64,000 bases of DNA from Platanthera guangdongensis (taxonomy: Eukaryota > Streptophyta > Magnoliopsida > Asparagales > Orchidaceae): positions 154,589,846 to 154,653,845 of the forward strand of contig CM077147.1 in the NCBI GenBank assembly GCA_039583875.1, written 5' to 3'. Shown here piece after piece: positions 1-11,143 of this stretch (position 1 is its first letter; every line of letters starts with the position of its first letter). Position numbers and translations under genes: made by a program. The notes under the pieces are model-generated. The model was given only the letters and a program-made list of their open reading frames with translations, did not search any database and was not told the origin of the DNA.

Positions 1-1
1 G

Positions 2-469
2 CTAGGATTAGGCACTCTTATCCCTACAAGAATGAGTATCCAGTTAGCCGATAGGTCTATCAAGTATCCACTAGGTATCGTTGAGGACGTGCTAGTAAAG
101 GTCGACAAATTCATCTTCCCGGTGGATTTTGTCATTCTTGATATTGAAGAGGACGTCGAGGTTCCTCTTATCCTTGGACGACCATTTCTAGCCACCTCTC
201 GAGCGGTTATAGACGTTAGTAACGAAAAGTTGTTTTTGCGTGTGGGAGATGATGAGGTCACATTTTCAATTAATCAATCAATGAAAAATTCCTTACAAAA
301 TGATGACTCATGCTTCTTTATTGATGTTTTAAATGAAGATTCTTCCCTTTCCCTTTCCAACATCTCTTCAAATGAATTTTCCTCTTCTTTTCTGAAATTT
401 CTTCACATGATTTTGAAAACACGGTTATGTCCGCAAAAACAAATTTTGAAAATGATTCTGTCTTGGTAG
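2..469 (+). pseudogene. Athila-type gag-pol: aspartic protease fragment
   Basis: The frame is open from base 2, so the gag part lies left of the window. The protein has the C-terminal half of a retroviral-type aspartic protease, ending in the flap/helix block LILGRPFLATSRAVIDV that is typical of Athila-lineage Ty3/gypsy elements. The catalytic D-T/S-G triad would lie upstream and is not visible. The family role is cutting the Gag-Pol polyprotein in the virus-like particle. The frame ends at 469 in a Ser/Asn-rich linker, and reverse transcriptase resumes at 510 in another frame, so pol is broken here. Lineage is judged from motifs only. Confidence 0.85.
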
Positions 470-509
470 AAGCAAGTATGAAAGTCTTATTTTTGAAAAA
501 GAAAAGAAT

Positions 510-1648
510 TTGAAAAACTCTTATAATGAGCCACCCCATCTTGATTTAAAACCACTCCCTGATCATCTAAAATATGCCTTTCTTGAAAAAAATTCTAAGT
601 TGCCCGTTATAATCTCGGCCTATTTATCTCAATCCGAAAACGATCAGTTGATCGAAGTACTACAAAAGCATCGCCGAGCTATAGCGTGGCAAATTTGTGA
701 TATTCCTGGCATAAGCCCCTCCTTCTGCACACACAAAATATTTTTTGACAATAATCCTAAGGGTGTAGTTCAACCACAACGTCGTCTTAATCCAAATATG
801 AAAGAGGTTGTGAAGGAAGAGGTGCTTAAGTTATTAGATGCGGGGATAGTTTATCCGATTTCCGATAGTCAGTGGGTGAGTCCGGTACAGGTTGTTCCTA
901 AGAAGGGAGGGATTACGGTAGTACCAAATGAAAATAACGACTTAATTCCAACTAGGACGATAACGGGATGGAGGATGTGCATCGATTACCGTAAGCTAAA
1001 CGATGCCACTCGAAAAGATCACTTCCCCTCCCCTTTATCGATCAAATTCTAGAACGGTTGTCCGGGCACAATTTTTATTGCTTCCTCGACGGTCTCTCGG
1101 GATACTTTCAAATCCCTATCACACCCGAGGACCAAAAGAAGACGACATTCACCTGCCCCTTCGGAACTTTTGCTTATCGTAGAATGCCTTTCGGACTATG
1201 CAACGCACCCGCCACCTTTCAGCGGTGTATGCTTGCCATTTTTGATAAATATGTAGAGAATATTATGGAAATCTTTATGGACGATTTTTCTGTTTTTGGC
1301 GACTCCTTTAATTTATGTTTAGAAAATTTGGAAAAAGTTTTACAACGCTGCGAAGAAACGAATCTAGTTTTAAATTGGGAGAAGTGCCACTTTATGGTAC
1401 GCGAAGGTTTAGTCCTTGGCCACAACATTTCCGTTAGGGGAATTGAAGTGGACAAGGCAAAAATTGAAGTAATTGAAAAGTTACCGCCGCCTACAAATAT
1501 TAAAGCGATTAGAAGTTTTTTAGGGCATGCGGGTTTTATCGACGATTCATTAAAAACTTTTCAAAAATTACTAAGCCTCTCACCCACCTTCTCGAAAAAG
1601 ACACTCCTTTCGTTTTTGATGAATCATGTCTCGCGGCATTTGAATTAA
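510..1648 (+). pseudogene. Athila-type reverse transcriptase, two frameshifts
   Basis: RT of the same element, copying element RNA into cDNA. Visible blocks in order: the N-terminal palm entry (PKKGGIT, WRMCIDYRKLNDATRKDHFP), then after a one-base frameshift near 1030 the DGLSGYFQI and [16 protein letters not shown] blocks, the catalytic FMDD box near 1275, and the [15 protein letters not shown] thumb. A second one-base loss near 1535 shifts the frame again before RNase H. Athila RT is normally one continuous frame with protease and integrase, so this copy cannot make a full Pol. Lengths and motif order are otherwise normal for the family. Confidence 0.9.
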
Positions 1649-1677
1649 TTAAATCTAAACTTATAAATGCTCCTATT

Positions 1678-3438
1678 TTGATCGCCCCAGTTTGGGATTT
1701 ACCTTTTGAAATCATGTGTGATGCGAGTAATCATGCGGTAGGTGCGGTTTTAGGTCAACGAATCGCTAAGAACTTTCATCCGATTTTCTACGCTAGTAAA
1801 ACTCTCACTTCTGCGCAAGAAAACTACACCACAACGGAGAAAGAGCTCTTAGCGGTTATTTTTGCTTTTGATAAATTCCGACCGTATGTTACTCTTTCTA
1901 AGGTTATTGTTTTCACGGATCATTCCGCTCTGAAGTACCTCCTTTCTAAACCGGATGCCAAGCCGCGTCTTATCCGTTGGATCCTCTTACTTCAAGAATT
2001 CGACTTGGAGATTCGGGATAAGAAAGGAGCGGAAAACTTAGCAGCTGATCATCTCTCTCGTCTTGAAAATCCCAATCTAGATCTTTTAAATGAAACTTTT
2101 ATTAATGATTCTTTTCCGGATGAGCGTCTTTTTACTATTTCTTCATCTCCTACCCCCTGGTTTGCCGATCTGGCCAATTATCTTGTGCCCCGGGTCCTCC
2201 CAAAAGAATACTCCACTCACCAAAAGAAGAAATTCTTTTCGGAGTTGAAGTATTATTTTTGGGAAGACCCATTTCTATTTCGCATTTGTGCGGACCAGGT
2301 GGTTAGGAGATGTGTTTCACGGGAAGAGGGTCACCAAATTTTAAAACATGTTCATGAAGGTCCGACTGGCGGGCACTATCAAGCTAACCGCACCGCACAC
2401 AAAGTACTTAGTGCTGGCTTCTATTGGCCAAGCATATTTAAAGATGCACAAATCTTTGTGGGCGGGTGCGATCGATGCCAGCGGACTGGAAATCTCTCAA
2501 ATAAAAATGAAATGGAACAAAACTACTTTCTCGAATGCGAAGTTTTTGATCTATGGGGCGTAGACTTTGTCGGCCCATTTCCCTCCAGCTTAGGAAATAA
2601 ATATATTCTAGTCGCAGTCGATTATGTTTCTAGGTGGGCAGAGGCCCAAGCTCTACCAAATAATGATGCTCGCGTTGTTGTCAATTTTTTAAAAAAATTA
2701 TTTTCTCGCTTTGGCTTTCCTCGAGCGATCGTTAGTGATAGGGGAAGTCATTTTTGCAACGCTCAACTCACTAAGGCTTTAGCCAAATATGGCGTTACGC
2801 ATAAATTATCCACCGCTTATCACCCCCAAACTAACGGTCAGGTCGAGGTAGTCAATCGCGAACTTAAACGAATTTTGGAAAAAAACGTTTCTACTTCTCG
2901 TAAGGATTGGTCTTTAAAATTGGACGATGCTCTGTGGGCCTATCGGACAGCGTACAAGACCGCTATCGGTTGTACTCCTTTCCGATTAGTCTATGGAAAA
3001 TCGTGTCATCTTCCGGTAGAAGTAGAACACCGTGCGTACTGGGCGTTAAAATTTTTCAATTTCGATCCGCACTCGGTCGGCGAGCATAGAAAAAACCAAC
3101 TAAATGAGCTTGACGAGTGGCGAGCGTACGCATATGAAAATAATAAAATCTATAAAGAACGCACGAAATTGTATCACGATAAGAACCTCCGCCACCCTAA
3201 AACTTTTAAACCAGGCGATCAAGTTCTTCTTTTTAATTCGCGTTTACGTCTCTTCCCGGGAAAGCTTAAATCTAGATGGTCCGGACCGTTCACGGTCAAG
3301 GATGTTTTTCCTTACGGCACTGTGCTACTTTCACACCCCGATAAGGGGGACTTTAAAGTTAATGGTCATAGACTTAAACTCTATTTCTCTAATGATTCTG
3401 TGACTCCTGCTAAGGAGAATCTTCTTTTTGATTCTTAG
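1678..3438 (+). CDS. Athila-type RNase H and integrase (586 codons open)
   Basis: Longest open frame in the window. Residues about 10-150 are RNase [13 protein letters not shown] at the start, TTEKELLAV, then [11 protein letters not shown] and ADHLSRLEN. Residues about 215-270 are the integrase zinc-binding HHCC region, with final CDRCQRTG. The DDE core follows: WGVDFVGPF (first Asp), IVSDRGSHF (second Asp) and [15 protein letters not shown] (Glu). The C-terminal end is the basic domain ending in GHRLKLYF. All catalytic residues are present. Upstream RT is frameshifted, so this part has no way to be translated as Gag-Pol. No separate promoter or start is evident. Confidence 0.9.
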   Translation: MIAPVWDLPFEIMCDASNHAVGAVLGQRIAKNFHPIFYASKTLTSAQENYTTTEKELLAVIFAFDKFRPYVTLSKVIVFTDHSALKYLLSKPDAKPRLIRWILLLQEFDLEIRDKKGAENLAADHLSRLENPNLDLLNETFINDSFPDERLFTISSSPTPWFADLANYLVPRVLPKEYSTHQKKKFFSELKYYFWEDPFLFRICADQVVRRCVSREEGHQILKHVHEGPTGGHYQANRTAHKVLSAGFYWPSIFKDAQIFVGGCDRCQRTGNLSNKNEMEQNYFLECEVFDLWGVDFVGPFPSSLGNKYILVAVDYVSRWAEAQALPNNDARVVVNFLKKLFSRFGFPRAIVSDRGSHFCNAQLTKALAKYGVTHKLSTAYHPQTNGQVEVVNRELKRILEKNVSTSRKDWSLKLDDALWAYRTAYKTAIGCTPFRLVYGKSCHLPVEVEHRAYWALKFFNFDPHSVGEHRKNQLNELDEWRAYAYENNKIYKERTKLYHDKNLRHPKTFKPGDQVLLFNSRLRLFPGKLKSRWSGPFTVKDVFPYGTVLLSHPDKGDFKVNGHRLKLYFSNDSVTPAKENLLFDS

Positions 3439-5373
3439 TTCTCTTATTTTCTGATGGACATTTTATTTTGGACTTATTATTATTCTGCAACTCTTTTATT
3501 CGGACTTTAAATGTTGTAATAAAAAACCATTATCGGGCATCTGCCCATGGACTCTTTCTATTTTTTTTTGCTTTTATTTTGCTATTCCTACCGGAGGCCA
3601 ATCAAGTCCATGTTCGTGGTCGCCGCTCCGCCGTTGCTGATATCAGATGGATCAAGTCATACCTGCTGACGATCAAGTACTCTAAAAAGCAAGCATGGAG
3701 GAGCGACATCCGCCTTCATCTCACGAACCCGGGGAAGTCCTGTTCTCTTTTATTATTTTTCCTGCATTTTTCTTTTTCTCTTCTTCTCAGTCCCCTTCTC
3801 TTTTTCTTTATGTTTTCTTCATTGAGGGCAATGAAGGATTTAAGCATGGGGGGGTCTAGTTTCTTTTGGGTTCTTCTTCTTTCAAAAAAAAAAATTATGT
3901 TTTATATTAGTATAGTATTTTATGTTATCAAAATCTAAAATCCAAAAAAAATTATAAAATATAAAACCCAAAAAAATTAGAAAAACAAAAATAAAAAACA
4001 TTGTGCTAAAATCTATTTGAAAAACAAAACCTAAAATTATTTTCTATCTTTATTTTTATGTTTCTTCTAGTGATGTGTAGGCCCGTGCGGTTCCTTAGTT
4101 CTATTTAGATTTCTTTGAATTGGTTTTCTAAATTTATCAGTTTAACATAGTTTAGTTCTACTAGTTTCTTTTTCTTAAATATAGGCATCCGATTTTTACG
4201 TTTTAAGTTAGCAATTTGTAGTTATGTCTTTTTATTCGGTTAGTTGCTTACGAATGGTTGCTAGGTATCATTAGCTCTTTTTCATTTGCGAGGTAGTCTT
4301 TCTTGGTGTCTAGAACTTGTACCAAGCTACTCTCGAAGTATTTGCGCCGTTTTTACGTTCTTTAGAAATGATTTAGGCCACCATTTGAATAGTTTGAGCT
4401 TTCTTGCCCACCAAAAACACAACCCTTGCAAAACAATTTTGGGCCTTTTCCTTTTTTCTTTATTTTTAGCTCCACCTTTCATTTCATTATTTTCACCAAA
4501 GCCAAATATCTTTCCTATTTTTGCACTATAAAATTGAGCTTAAAAATTATTTTTGTGGGAAGGGTATTATCTTTGAAATGAATAGGAAATTCTCAAGCTT
4601 CTTTTTGGAGCTTTCTTATCAAATGTTATTCAAAAGAAAAAAATTGAGAAAGAAAAAAAAATATATCATTACAAAATCAAAAAATGAATGCAAAAAGTTT
4701 ATGTTTGGCCAAGTTTATAAAAGAAAAAAATTTCATGGCCTTTTTGTTGTAGTTTCATATTGGAGAAATGACATACTCATTACTTCTCATTTTTTTATTA
4801 TGCCTTATTTTATTTTTGAGCTCGCCTTGGTTTAGTGCTAAAACTTTCATGTTTATCTTTGATTCCACTTCCTAATCATTTACCTAAGCCAAGTTTTAAT
4901 GCCTAGTAGAAGTCCTAATGATCTTAGAACTTAATTTCGCGTAGTGGAGAGAGTGTGAACGTACAAGCCTATGGCCACCATCATTGATGGATTTCTTTGG
5001 AGGTTATCTTGGAGTGTCTTAGGGTTAATGTTTATCTAGCAACCTAGTAGTTTGTTAATGCGCCGTTTATTGAGAACCTCTACTTTTTGTTATCCTTATT
5101 TTCATTTATTTTGGATGCCTTGTTTTTAAGATTTAGAAATGTGTAGACTTTTCTTATGTTCTAATGATATTTTTAGGTCTCCACTTTCAAGTTTTCTACT
5201 GTGCACTTCTCACCCCACTAGTTGTTAACATAGGGATTAGGATAGTTTAATTTTTCATGTTTTGCTTTTCTTAATTATGAAACCTAAATTAGCTTTGTTT
5301 ATTTTCTATTTCCTTCCCTAGTTTTCATCTTTATTTGCTTGAGGGCAAGCAAATGTCTAAGCATGGGGGAATT
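3439..5373 (+). other. Non-coding 3' region of the Athila-type element
   Basis: About 1.9 kb between the integrase stop and the LTR, AT-rich with many homopolymer tracts. Athila elements often carry an extra (envelope-like) ORF here. I see only short, low-complexity frames and no recognisable domain, so none is called. Two similar purine-rich blocks occur, at about 3824-3854 and 5337-5373; the second directly precedes the LTR. Confidence 0.6.
5351..5373 (+). other. Polypurine tract of the Athila-type element
   Basis: AGCATGGGGGAATT lies directly before the LTR start TGATGACTAG. A near copy, AAGCATGGGGGGG, lies at about 3841-3854. Such purine runs prime plus-strand DNA synthesis. Confidence 0.7.
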
Positions 5374-5757
5374 TGATGACTAGTTTTAGTCATCCTTTTT
5401 AGGGGTAATTTAGTATTCAAAATGCCTAATTTTATTTATATTTTATGATTGTTATTTAATGTTTTAATGTTTCTTTACAATATTTTAATTCCTAGTGTTA
5501 TTAGAGTTTTGATATAAAAATCTATATAGTCTTATTATATGTATTATGTTATTATATGTTATGTCATGTTATGTATAATAATTATAGTTAATGATATGTC
5601 TTAATATTTTAATTTTAATGTTGTAATGTTTTTATTATTATTGTGTTTTAAAATCTTGTTTTAATTTTGTTATTTTATGTAGACTAATCCATGATTGTAT
5701 TGTCTCCTTTTCTTTTGTAGGTTCAAGCCCACCTAGCCTCCTACCCGGCCACTTATC

Positions 5758-6010
5758 ATGCAGCCCTCTTCATTGGTGCAGCCCCTACATGCAGCCCTCT
5801 TCATTGGTGCAGCCCCTACATGCAGCCCACAACATGGTGCAGCCCCTACATGCAGCCCTTAAAGATTGGAGCAGCCCTTCAACATCCATAAAGCCCACAT
5901 GATGCAGCCCTCTTTATGTAGCAGCCCGGCCCTCTCCTTGGTGCAGCCGGCCACCCATTTACTTCAAAAATGCAGCCCACTTCAAAGATAAATGCAGCCC
6001 AAGCTCCTCT
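5758..6010 (+). repeat. 31-bp tandem repeat in the Athila LTR U3
   Basis: Two almost identical 31-bp units and a 30-bp unit, each with ATGCAGCCC and GGTGCAGCCCCTAC, decay into further GCAGCCC words up to about 6010. The TGCA and later GGCCGGCC words are palindromic. The array sits upstream of the TATA box at 6406. Confidence 0.85.
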
Positions 6011-6405
6011 TCAAGCCCAAAACCGAGCCCATGCATCCAACCACCTTTGCATGGCTCCCCCTTTTCATGCATGGCCGGCCACCTCATGCCCTCTCTCCCC
6101 TCCTCATTAATTTCCACATGCATGAATCCCCCTTTTCATACATGGCCGGCCACATTCCTTCCCCTTCTTTTATTTCTTGTTTTTATTATTCTACATTCAA
6201 CCCCTCTCTCTCTCTTCTTTATTTCTTATTCATCCCCCTTTTTTATTTTATATTTTCCAAATCATTCCCTTAAAGCCCATGCATTGAACCTACCTCTTTC
6301 TCCCCACCTAATTAAATGTCATGCATGAACATTCTTCCTACACATGGCTGGCCACCCCCCTTAGCCTCCTCCTCTTCATTTCTTTCTAGATCCTTCTCCC
6401 TCTCC

Positions 6406-6412
6406 TATAAAA
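6406..6412 (+). promoter_or_regulatory. TATA box of the Athila LTR
   Basis: TATAAAA in a C/T-rich setting (CCTATAAAAGCC), about 1 kb into the LTR. It is the best core-promoter match and marks the probable U3/R border about 30 bases downstream. Confidence 0.6.
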
Positions 6413-7345
6413 GCCACCCCATCCCTCAAGCCAAGGGAGAAAAAATTTGGAGAAAAAAATTTCAAGTTGAATGTGAGTTGGAGAGTGGAGAGTGGAGAGT
6501 ATTTGTGAGTTGATTTTAGTTTTATTATTGTATTAGTTTTCTTTTCAATTAGTGCAAGTTTTCTTTATAGCATAATCTTGTTTTTTTTTATTTTGTGTAC
6601 TCCTTTTTGCAAGTAATGAAAATATTTCTCTCTTCTCTTTATTTTGTTGTTTCCTTTTGCAATATGCATAGCTAATTCCCCCTTAGCATTTGATCATGAG
6701 GATCCATGATTTGAAATGAGAATTATTTTTATTTCATAGTTTTATTTTTGCGTAATTCTACTCGGTCCTTCTTTGAATAATTATTGTGTCGACTCCGTAT
6801 TTCCGGTATACGGTTGTAGGCTTATGATCTCATATTCGAGTAGCCGAGAGGCTCATGGATGTGAAAGATCACTCAAAGAAGGAAGGAGTTGAACGCAACC
6901 CTAGAGATAGGACGACGTAAATCATCCGAATTGGAGTCAAATCCAATAGTGCGGATCACCTCGATAATGCAACTTTAGGCTTTTTCGGTTTGTAAAGAGA
7001 TTTCAATCGAAGAGTCTATAAGTTAGGAGACCTAATGCTCTAGCGAGATTTTGTCTTATTTTCGGATCCGTCACGGCCGAGTTGGATTTGCAAATTTAAA
7101 ACTATGCCCTTTTATTTTCTCGTTTCATTTCATGATGAATCAATGATCGAATGCTAGCCTTTTTTATATAAGTTTTCGTCTCGCAATTTATCGTTCATTT
7201 TACTTCTTAAAAAATTCTCAAAATCCCAATAGTCTTCCGGTAGGATAATAGTTAGAGCGCGAGTAGAAGTACTTGACAACCCCGTGTTTAAATACGACCT
7301 TGGTACTACAATTCGACAGGTACGCTTGCCTGTTCGGGTTTTGGC

Positions 7346-7582
7346 CCACCAGATAGCGCGGGAGGCGGAGCTGGAACAACATGGTAGCAACCCGAGCACC
7401 ATGTTAATTTAATTCAGGCTACCACCCAACGGTAATGGCTACCGAGCGGTGGTAGGGGCAGAGGAGAGTTTCTCGCTCCACTTGAACCTGTAAACCTACA
7501 CACTATACCAAACACAAGATGTGATCAAATACAACATGGGAATTGATATTATCAAACTAAGGATTCGTGAACCGTCGGCTCC
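7346..7582. other. Unassigned junction sequence
   Basis: Lies between the Athila LTR and copia A. I recognise no domain or repeat here. Both neighbours are truncated against it, so it may be filler or part of an element missing from the window. Confidence 0.4.
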
Positions 7583-7846
7583 AACATATGCCATTGGTGA
7601 TCATACCATATCCTTTAGTAACTCCTCTGTCTGAATCCCCAAATATGACTTTGCCTCCATTCGTCACTAGAGTGTAGTCTTTCAGATGGCTCCTTGTTCT
7701 AGTGATGTGCCTGAAACACACACTATCCAAGTACCATATAGGCATTTGATAGGTACTTGGACTAACCTGTAATTACAGATTTAGTTTACCTTAGGTACCC
7801 AAAAGGATTTGGGTCCTTAGTTCTTGTTAGCATTAACTTGAACATT
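7583..7846 (-). pseudogene. Copia A: GAG-pre-integrase fragment, left part
   Basis: Minus strand. It contains the block before integrase in copia Pol (WYLDSVCFRHITRTRSHLKDY, with the protease-end Cys/His residues). It matches the same region of copia B at 26860-27100, including the WVPK block and an acceptor-like site (7767-7789). Integrase, RT and the 3' LTR are missing to the left. The right end is cut by the Tekay insertion at 7847, and the element resumes at 17211. Sirevirus-like by similarity to B and C. Confidence 0.8.
7842..7846. repeat. Target-site duplication ACATT, left copy
   Basis: ACATT directly before the LTR start at 7847. The identical ACATT at 17211-17215 follows the 3' LTR. 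A perfect 5-bp duplication proves the two element ends. Confidence 0.95.
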
Positions 7847-7879
7847 TGTAACAACCCATTTTTCAGGCAAAGTTTTTGG

Positions 7880-8335
7880 GGTGACACGCCCTGGGACACG
7901 GGCGTGTCCCAGGGCATGTCCTGCGTTCGACGAAGTGTTCGGGAGGAACAATAAACGAGTGGTTGACAATATTTGGTCGACGATCGTCGAGTGCTTAGGA
8001 CACGGCTTGTGACACAGGCGTGTCACAGGGCGTGTCAGCACGGTCGACGAACTCAGCCCGACGAATTTGAGCTAGGGCGTGTCTAGTGCCATGTCATGGG
8101 CACACGGCCTGAGACACGGCCATATCACAGGCCGTGTGAGTCTCAGGAGATTTTGAGATTGTGCAGCCTGATGAACACGGCCACAGACACGGGCGTGTCT
8201 GAAGGCGTGTCTGGTGACACGGCCCATGACATGGGCGTGTCACATGGGCGTGTCACTGGATTGGATAAGTCGGTTGGGCACCGCTTGAGGCACACGGCCT
8301 GGGACAAGGGCGTGTCACAGGACGTGTCAGGCAAA
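7880..8335 (+). repeat. Palindromic word array, Tekay LTR U3
   Basis: Repeated GACACGGGCGTGTC-type words. The first is a hairpin with arms CCTGGGACACG (7890-7900) and CGTGTCCCAGG (7903-7913). TCGACGATCGTCGA and CTCAGCCCGACGAA also occur. The same layout appears at 14880-15330, 18880-19210 and 61480-62060. Confidence 0.9.
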
Positions 8336-8611
8336 AATTGGGCTTTTGTGGCAAAATCATGGCCGTCTGTTCCTTCAGCTGGGATCCAATGGCTGAGCTG
8401 CCTCCCTACTTCCTTAAGGCCGTGGATGAGAAGGGAAATCTAATTTTGTTTTTGGTCTTCTCTTTCTACATTCCTAGTGAGAGAAAGGGAGAGGAAGGAG
8501 GAGGAGGAAAGGGGCTGGTCACCGGTTCTACTGCAGTTTTCCGACGAGAGATCCGAGACCGGCGTTGCGGAGGAAAAGCCATTGTGGATCTTCCTAGCCA
8601 GTTAAGAGTTC

Positions 8612-8764
8612 ATGACACTGAAACGGTCTTCAAGGGTAACGAGCTTTCTTCCTAGCCATGTGAAGTCTTCCTTTTTGGCATATGTATGTGATTCCCCCAC
8701 CAAAAGGTGGCTGATTTTGGGAGTCTTTGGGTTGATTCATGGAATCCCCTTTGTTGGCATATAG
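8612..8764 (+). other. Conserved short uORF in the Tekay leader (50 codons)
   Basis: ATG at 8612 opens a 50-residue frame beginning MTLKRSSRVT. Cognate frames start MAPKQSSRVT at 15603 (same length), MAPKRSSRVT at 62330 (21 residues) and MAQKRTTRVT at 19497 (16 residues). Only about the first ten residues are kept in the distant copy. The same bases carry AAGGGTAACG, which resembles a splice donor, so conservation may act on the RNA. No protein function is known to me. Confidence 0.45.
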
Positions 8765-8892
8765 ATTCGGAAATGGAGTATGAAATAGGCATGCTATGTA
8801 ATGCCCATCTGGAGAGGCTGGTCTCGATTGGTGATGTTGTATAAACGAACCGGAGAAGACTCCGTGATAAATGTGTAGTTTAGGAGTCGACG

Positions 8893-9195
8893 GGTTAGAC
8901 CCGTGAAAGGAAGTAGTAGGAAGTACTCAAGTGGTTGTCCAGGAAAATACCCGTATAATGCTTGTGCTGCTTGTGCTATTGGGTTCGACCTGTGAAAGAA
9001 AGTAGCAGGAAGTACTGGATTGGAATTCCAGGAAATACCCTTTATAATGCTTAATGTTCATGGGGAGTCCACCTGTGAAGAGAGTAACAGGAAGTACTAG
9101 CGTGGTAGCTAGGAAAGATTCCTGACATCTATGATATTTGCGGTGTCCACCTGCGGAGAGAGTATCAGGAAGTACTGGTGTGCCCAGGAAAGACC
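8893..9195 (+). repeat. Tandem double-hairpin units, Tekay 1 5' LTR
   Basis: Four units of about 70-90 bases, each holding a CCTGY...RCAGG hairpin, the linker GAAGTACT, a CTNGN...NCNAG hairpin and AGGAAA. In the third unit the second stem is CTAGC (9097-9101) with GCTAG (9108-9112). The first unit has lost one stem. Confidence 0.8.
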
Positions 9196-9331
9196 TGCTA
9201 ATGTTGTGAGAGAATGGGTGTAAGAGTTATGTCCAGGCTTAAATGCCAGAACAAGACCGGTGAGACCTACCTACGCATTTATTTAGCCGTGAGTACGCTG
9301 CACTCGGTAATGGCAAGGCGATTTGAGCAAC

Positions 9332-9360
<29 letters not shown>
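9332..9360 (+). repeat. Run of 29 G
   Basis: Uninterrupted G29. The same site in the 3' LTR has six G followed by T. Slippage, or an assembly error in a homopolymer. Confidence 0.9.
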
Positions 9361-9362
<2 letters not shown>

Positions 9363-9462
9363 GAGGATTCGACCTGCGCAATGTCCGTCCGACATGAGAC
9401 CAGAAAGTGCGCTCTATTGGAGCGCATAGCAAGAGTCTTAGGCCTACGCGTTGTGATACAAT

Positions 9463-9476
9463 GGGGGGGGGGGGGG
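9463..9476 (+). repeat. Run of 14 G
   Basis: Uninterrupted G14; six G at the matching site in the 3' LTR. Confidence 0.9.
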
Positions 9477-10255
9477 TACGGGCCAATCCCGGTTCACTAA
9501 GACTATAAAACTCCGGCTGCACGCCACGGAGTAATTGCTCAAGTGAGTTGTCGTTGGGCAGTGACCCTGATACGGTGGTAGGCAACTGATTTGTCAGTAC
9601 ACCAAGAATGTGCCTGAGTTCACGAACCGTTGGCCTAGGTGGTTGACGGTTGTGATGGCATGTGTGCGCGAAAACACATTATATGATATATACATACATG
9701 ATTGTGATATACTATGCCTGCAGGGAAGGTTACCGCTGCCCCGAAAAAGGGGTAGGGTCATTATAATTTGGTCAGCTGAATGCTGACCGTTGCCTTTGTT
9801 TGCCACCGTTGGGTGGATTGTCCCTGTACAGGTGCTGGAGACCCAAGTGGGACGAAAAAGGGTTTATGTCCCTGCTGCTTTAGCTGCTGCTGTTGCTGCT
9901 GTTAGCCCTCGAAGGCTCCTTTGGATAAATGTTATGTTTTCTATTGATGTGGCCGGCCTGCGCGCCAATGTTTGGGCCACTATTTGAAAGCTCTGTACAA
10001 CCATAAGGCTAACTCTTTATGTTTATTGCAAGACATTCCTATGATGTATAAAATGTGGAGTTTTATATATTGGACATTCAAGTGAGGAGTTCAAATGTAG
10101 TGTTATAGGCTTTCGCTAGAATGCAATGTGTTAAGTGCTCTGCGCTACTATGGTATCACTCCGTAGCTTCATCGTCTATTTTGTGATATATGATGTGGGG
10201 CCCCGGCCGGACCTTCTAGTATATATTATATGAACGGATGGGGTTGTTACATTTT

Positions 10256-10263
10256 TGGTATCC
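10256..10263 (+). other. Degenerate primer binding site, Tekay 1
   Basis: TGGTATCC four bases after the LTR. The related element at 20781 has the full TGGTATCAGAGC complementary to initiator tRNA-Met, so this copy has lost part of it. Confidence 0.65.
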
Positions 10264-10288
10264 ACTGCTGTCTTGGTCTTTCCCTCTT

Positions 10289-10336
10289 GAAGTCGTGGTC
10301 GACTTCTTTTGTGGGGTGGTGAGCACGTGTCTGTGC
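10289..10336 (+). promoter_or_regulatory. Leader hairpin pair after the PBS, Tekay 1
   Basis: First stem GAAGTCG (10289-10295) with CGACTTC (10300-10306), loop TGGT. Second stem GCAC (10323-10326) with GTGC (10333-10336). Equivalents at 20816-20863 and 63922-63969 show compensatory change. Possible packaging or dimerisation signal; function is inference. Confidence 0.6.
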
Positions 10337-10465
10337 AAACCACGTTAACACGTTTGAACTCCTGAATGTCCATGATAGAAATTCAAATTTTTGTGTTTGA
10401 GAAACCTGCGCGTTCCTATCTTGTTGCTTACTTATGTAATTTTATGAATGTAGGCGACGAGTGCG

Positions 10466-11143
10466 ATGGCATGGCAGCAGGAACCCCAACACTCGTTGGG
10501 AAGCATGACATCAACTATGGTACCAACATCTCCTCCATCGATAGAAACGGCTCGACTGATTGTCGATGTGGTTTTTGCAACGCTCAAGGCTTACCAAGAG
10601 GGATAGGTTCAACCCTCTGATTCGGTAATGCATCCCTTGCCGGGTAGTGAACTTGAGTAGACGGCAAGGGAAAGTGCCTCAACTTCGTCGGTGAACGTGT
10701 GTTTGAGCCAAGGAGAGGACACAGTTAAGGACTATTTTCATGCATTTGTTACAATGAGACAACAACCCGAGTTTGTGTTTGAAACCGAGGGGATGAAGAT
10801 ATATCGGTTTTATGATGGGCTACGTCAGGAACTCCGTTTCTTGTTGATGGGTCCTAAGTTCTTGGGATTCCAACCACTGGTGGAGGCAGCTAGACTGTTG
10901 GAAATGGACTTGCTGAGAGCCCAGCAGATGTCTGCGACCAGGAAAGTGCGCACTCCAAGTGTTGGGAAGTCTGCTCATCGTAAGAGGCAAAGACTCGAGA
11001 AGCGTACTTGTTATGCTTGTGGTCAGGTAGGACACATCGCTCGTGACTGTTGGGATGATGTTCAGCAGCCAAAGAAGCAATACAAGTGCTATTCGTGTGG
11101 TAAAGCAGGATATAAAGCCCGAGAGTGCTGCGTTGGCTCGTAG
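10466..11143 (+). pseudogene. Tekay 1 gag, internally deleted
   Basis: ATG at 10466 fits the gag start of the family (the frame includes PTSPPSIETARL). It stops at about 10620; the central capsid part is then missing. From 10691 the C-terminal capsid and nucleocapsid follow in another frame: FYDGLRQELRFLL, then zinc knuckles CYACGQVGHIARDC (intact CX2CX4HX4C) and CYSCGKAGYKAREC, in which the zinc-binding His is Tyr. Gag would form the virus-like particle and bind RNA. This copy is broken and lacks roughly the middle of the protein when compared with 21041-21826. Confidence 0.85.

Larger units (their letters stand above)
5374..7345 (+). mobile_element. 3' LTR of the Athila-type element (right end approximate)
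   Basis: It starts with TG right after the polypurine tract. It contains a 31-bp tandem repeat (5758 on), GGCCGGCC words, a TATA box at 6406 and a T-rich stretch. The right end is set near 7345 because the sequence there changes character and no second LTR is present for comparison; no target-site duplication could be read. The size, about 1.9-2.0 kb, fits Athila LTRs. Confidence 0.65.
7847..10251 (+). mobile_element. 5' LTR of Tekay 1
   Basis: 2,405 bp. The ends form an 11-bp inverted repeat TGTAACAACCC/GGGTTGTTACA. Layout: palindromic word array 7880-8335, a conserved short uORF 8612-8764, a CGGAG-AAGA-CTCCG hairpin at 8851-8864, double-hairpin repeats 8893-9195, and two long G runs. No clear TATA box is seen; the transcript start is inferred to be near 8400-8450. 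Confidence 0.93.

Noticed and set aside
3468..4835. Short frames in the Athila 3' region as an envelope gene
   Set aside because: Low-complexity Phe/Lys-rich frames with no signal peptide, domain or codon conservation visible.
8338..8655. 105-residue frame in Tekay LTRs, also at 15326 and in part at 62167
   Set aside because: Similarity is explained by LTR homology; starts and frames shift between copies, so coding is not supported (the smaller uORF at 8612 is kept as tentative).
9497..9506. TATAAAAC as the Tekay core promoter
   Set aside because: Missing from Tekay 3 at the same place and lying far downstream of the conserved leader elements.
9239..9585. Open frames with poly-Pro or poly-Gly over the G runs
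   Set aside because: The frames come from the homopolymers within the Tekay LTR; the other LTR copies lack them.
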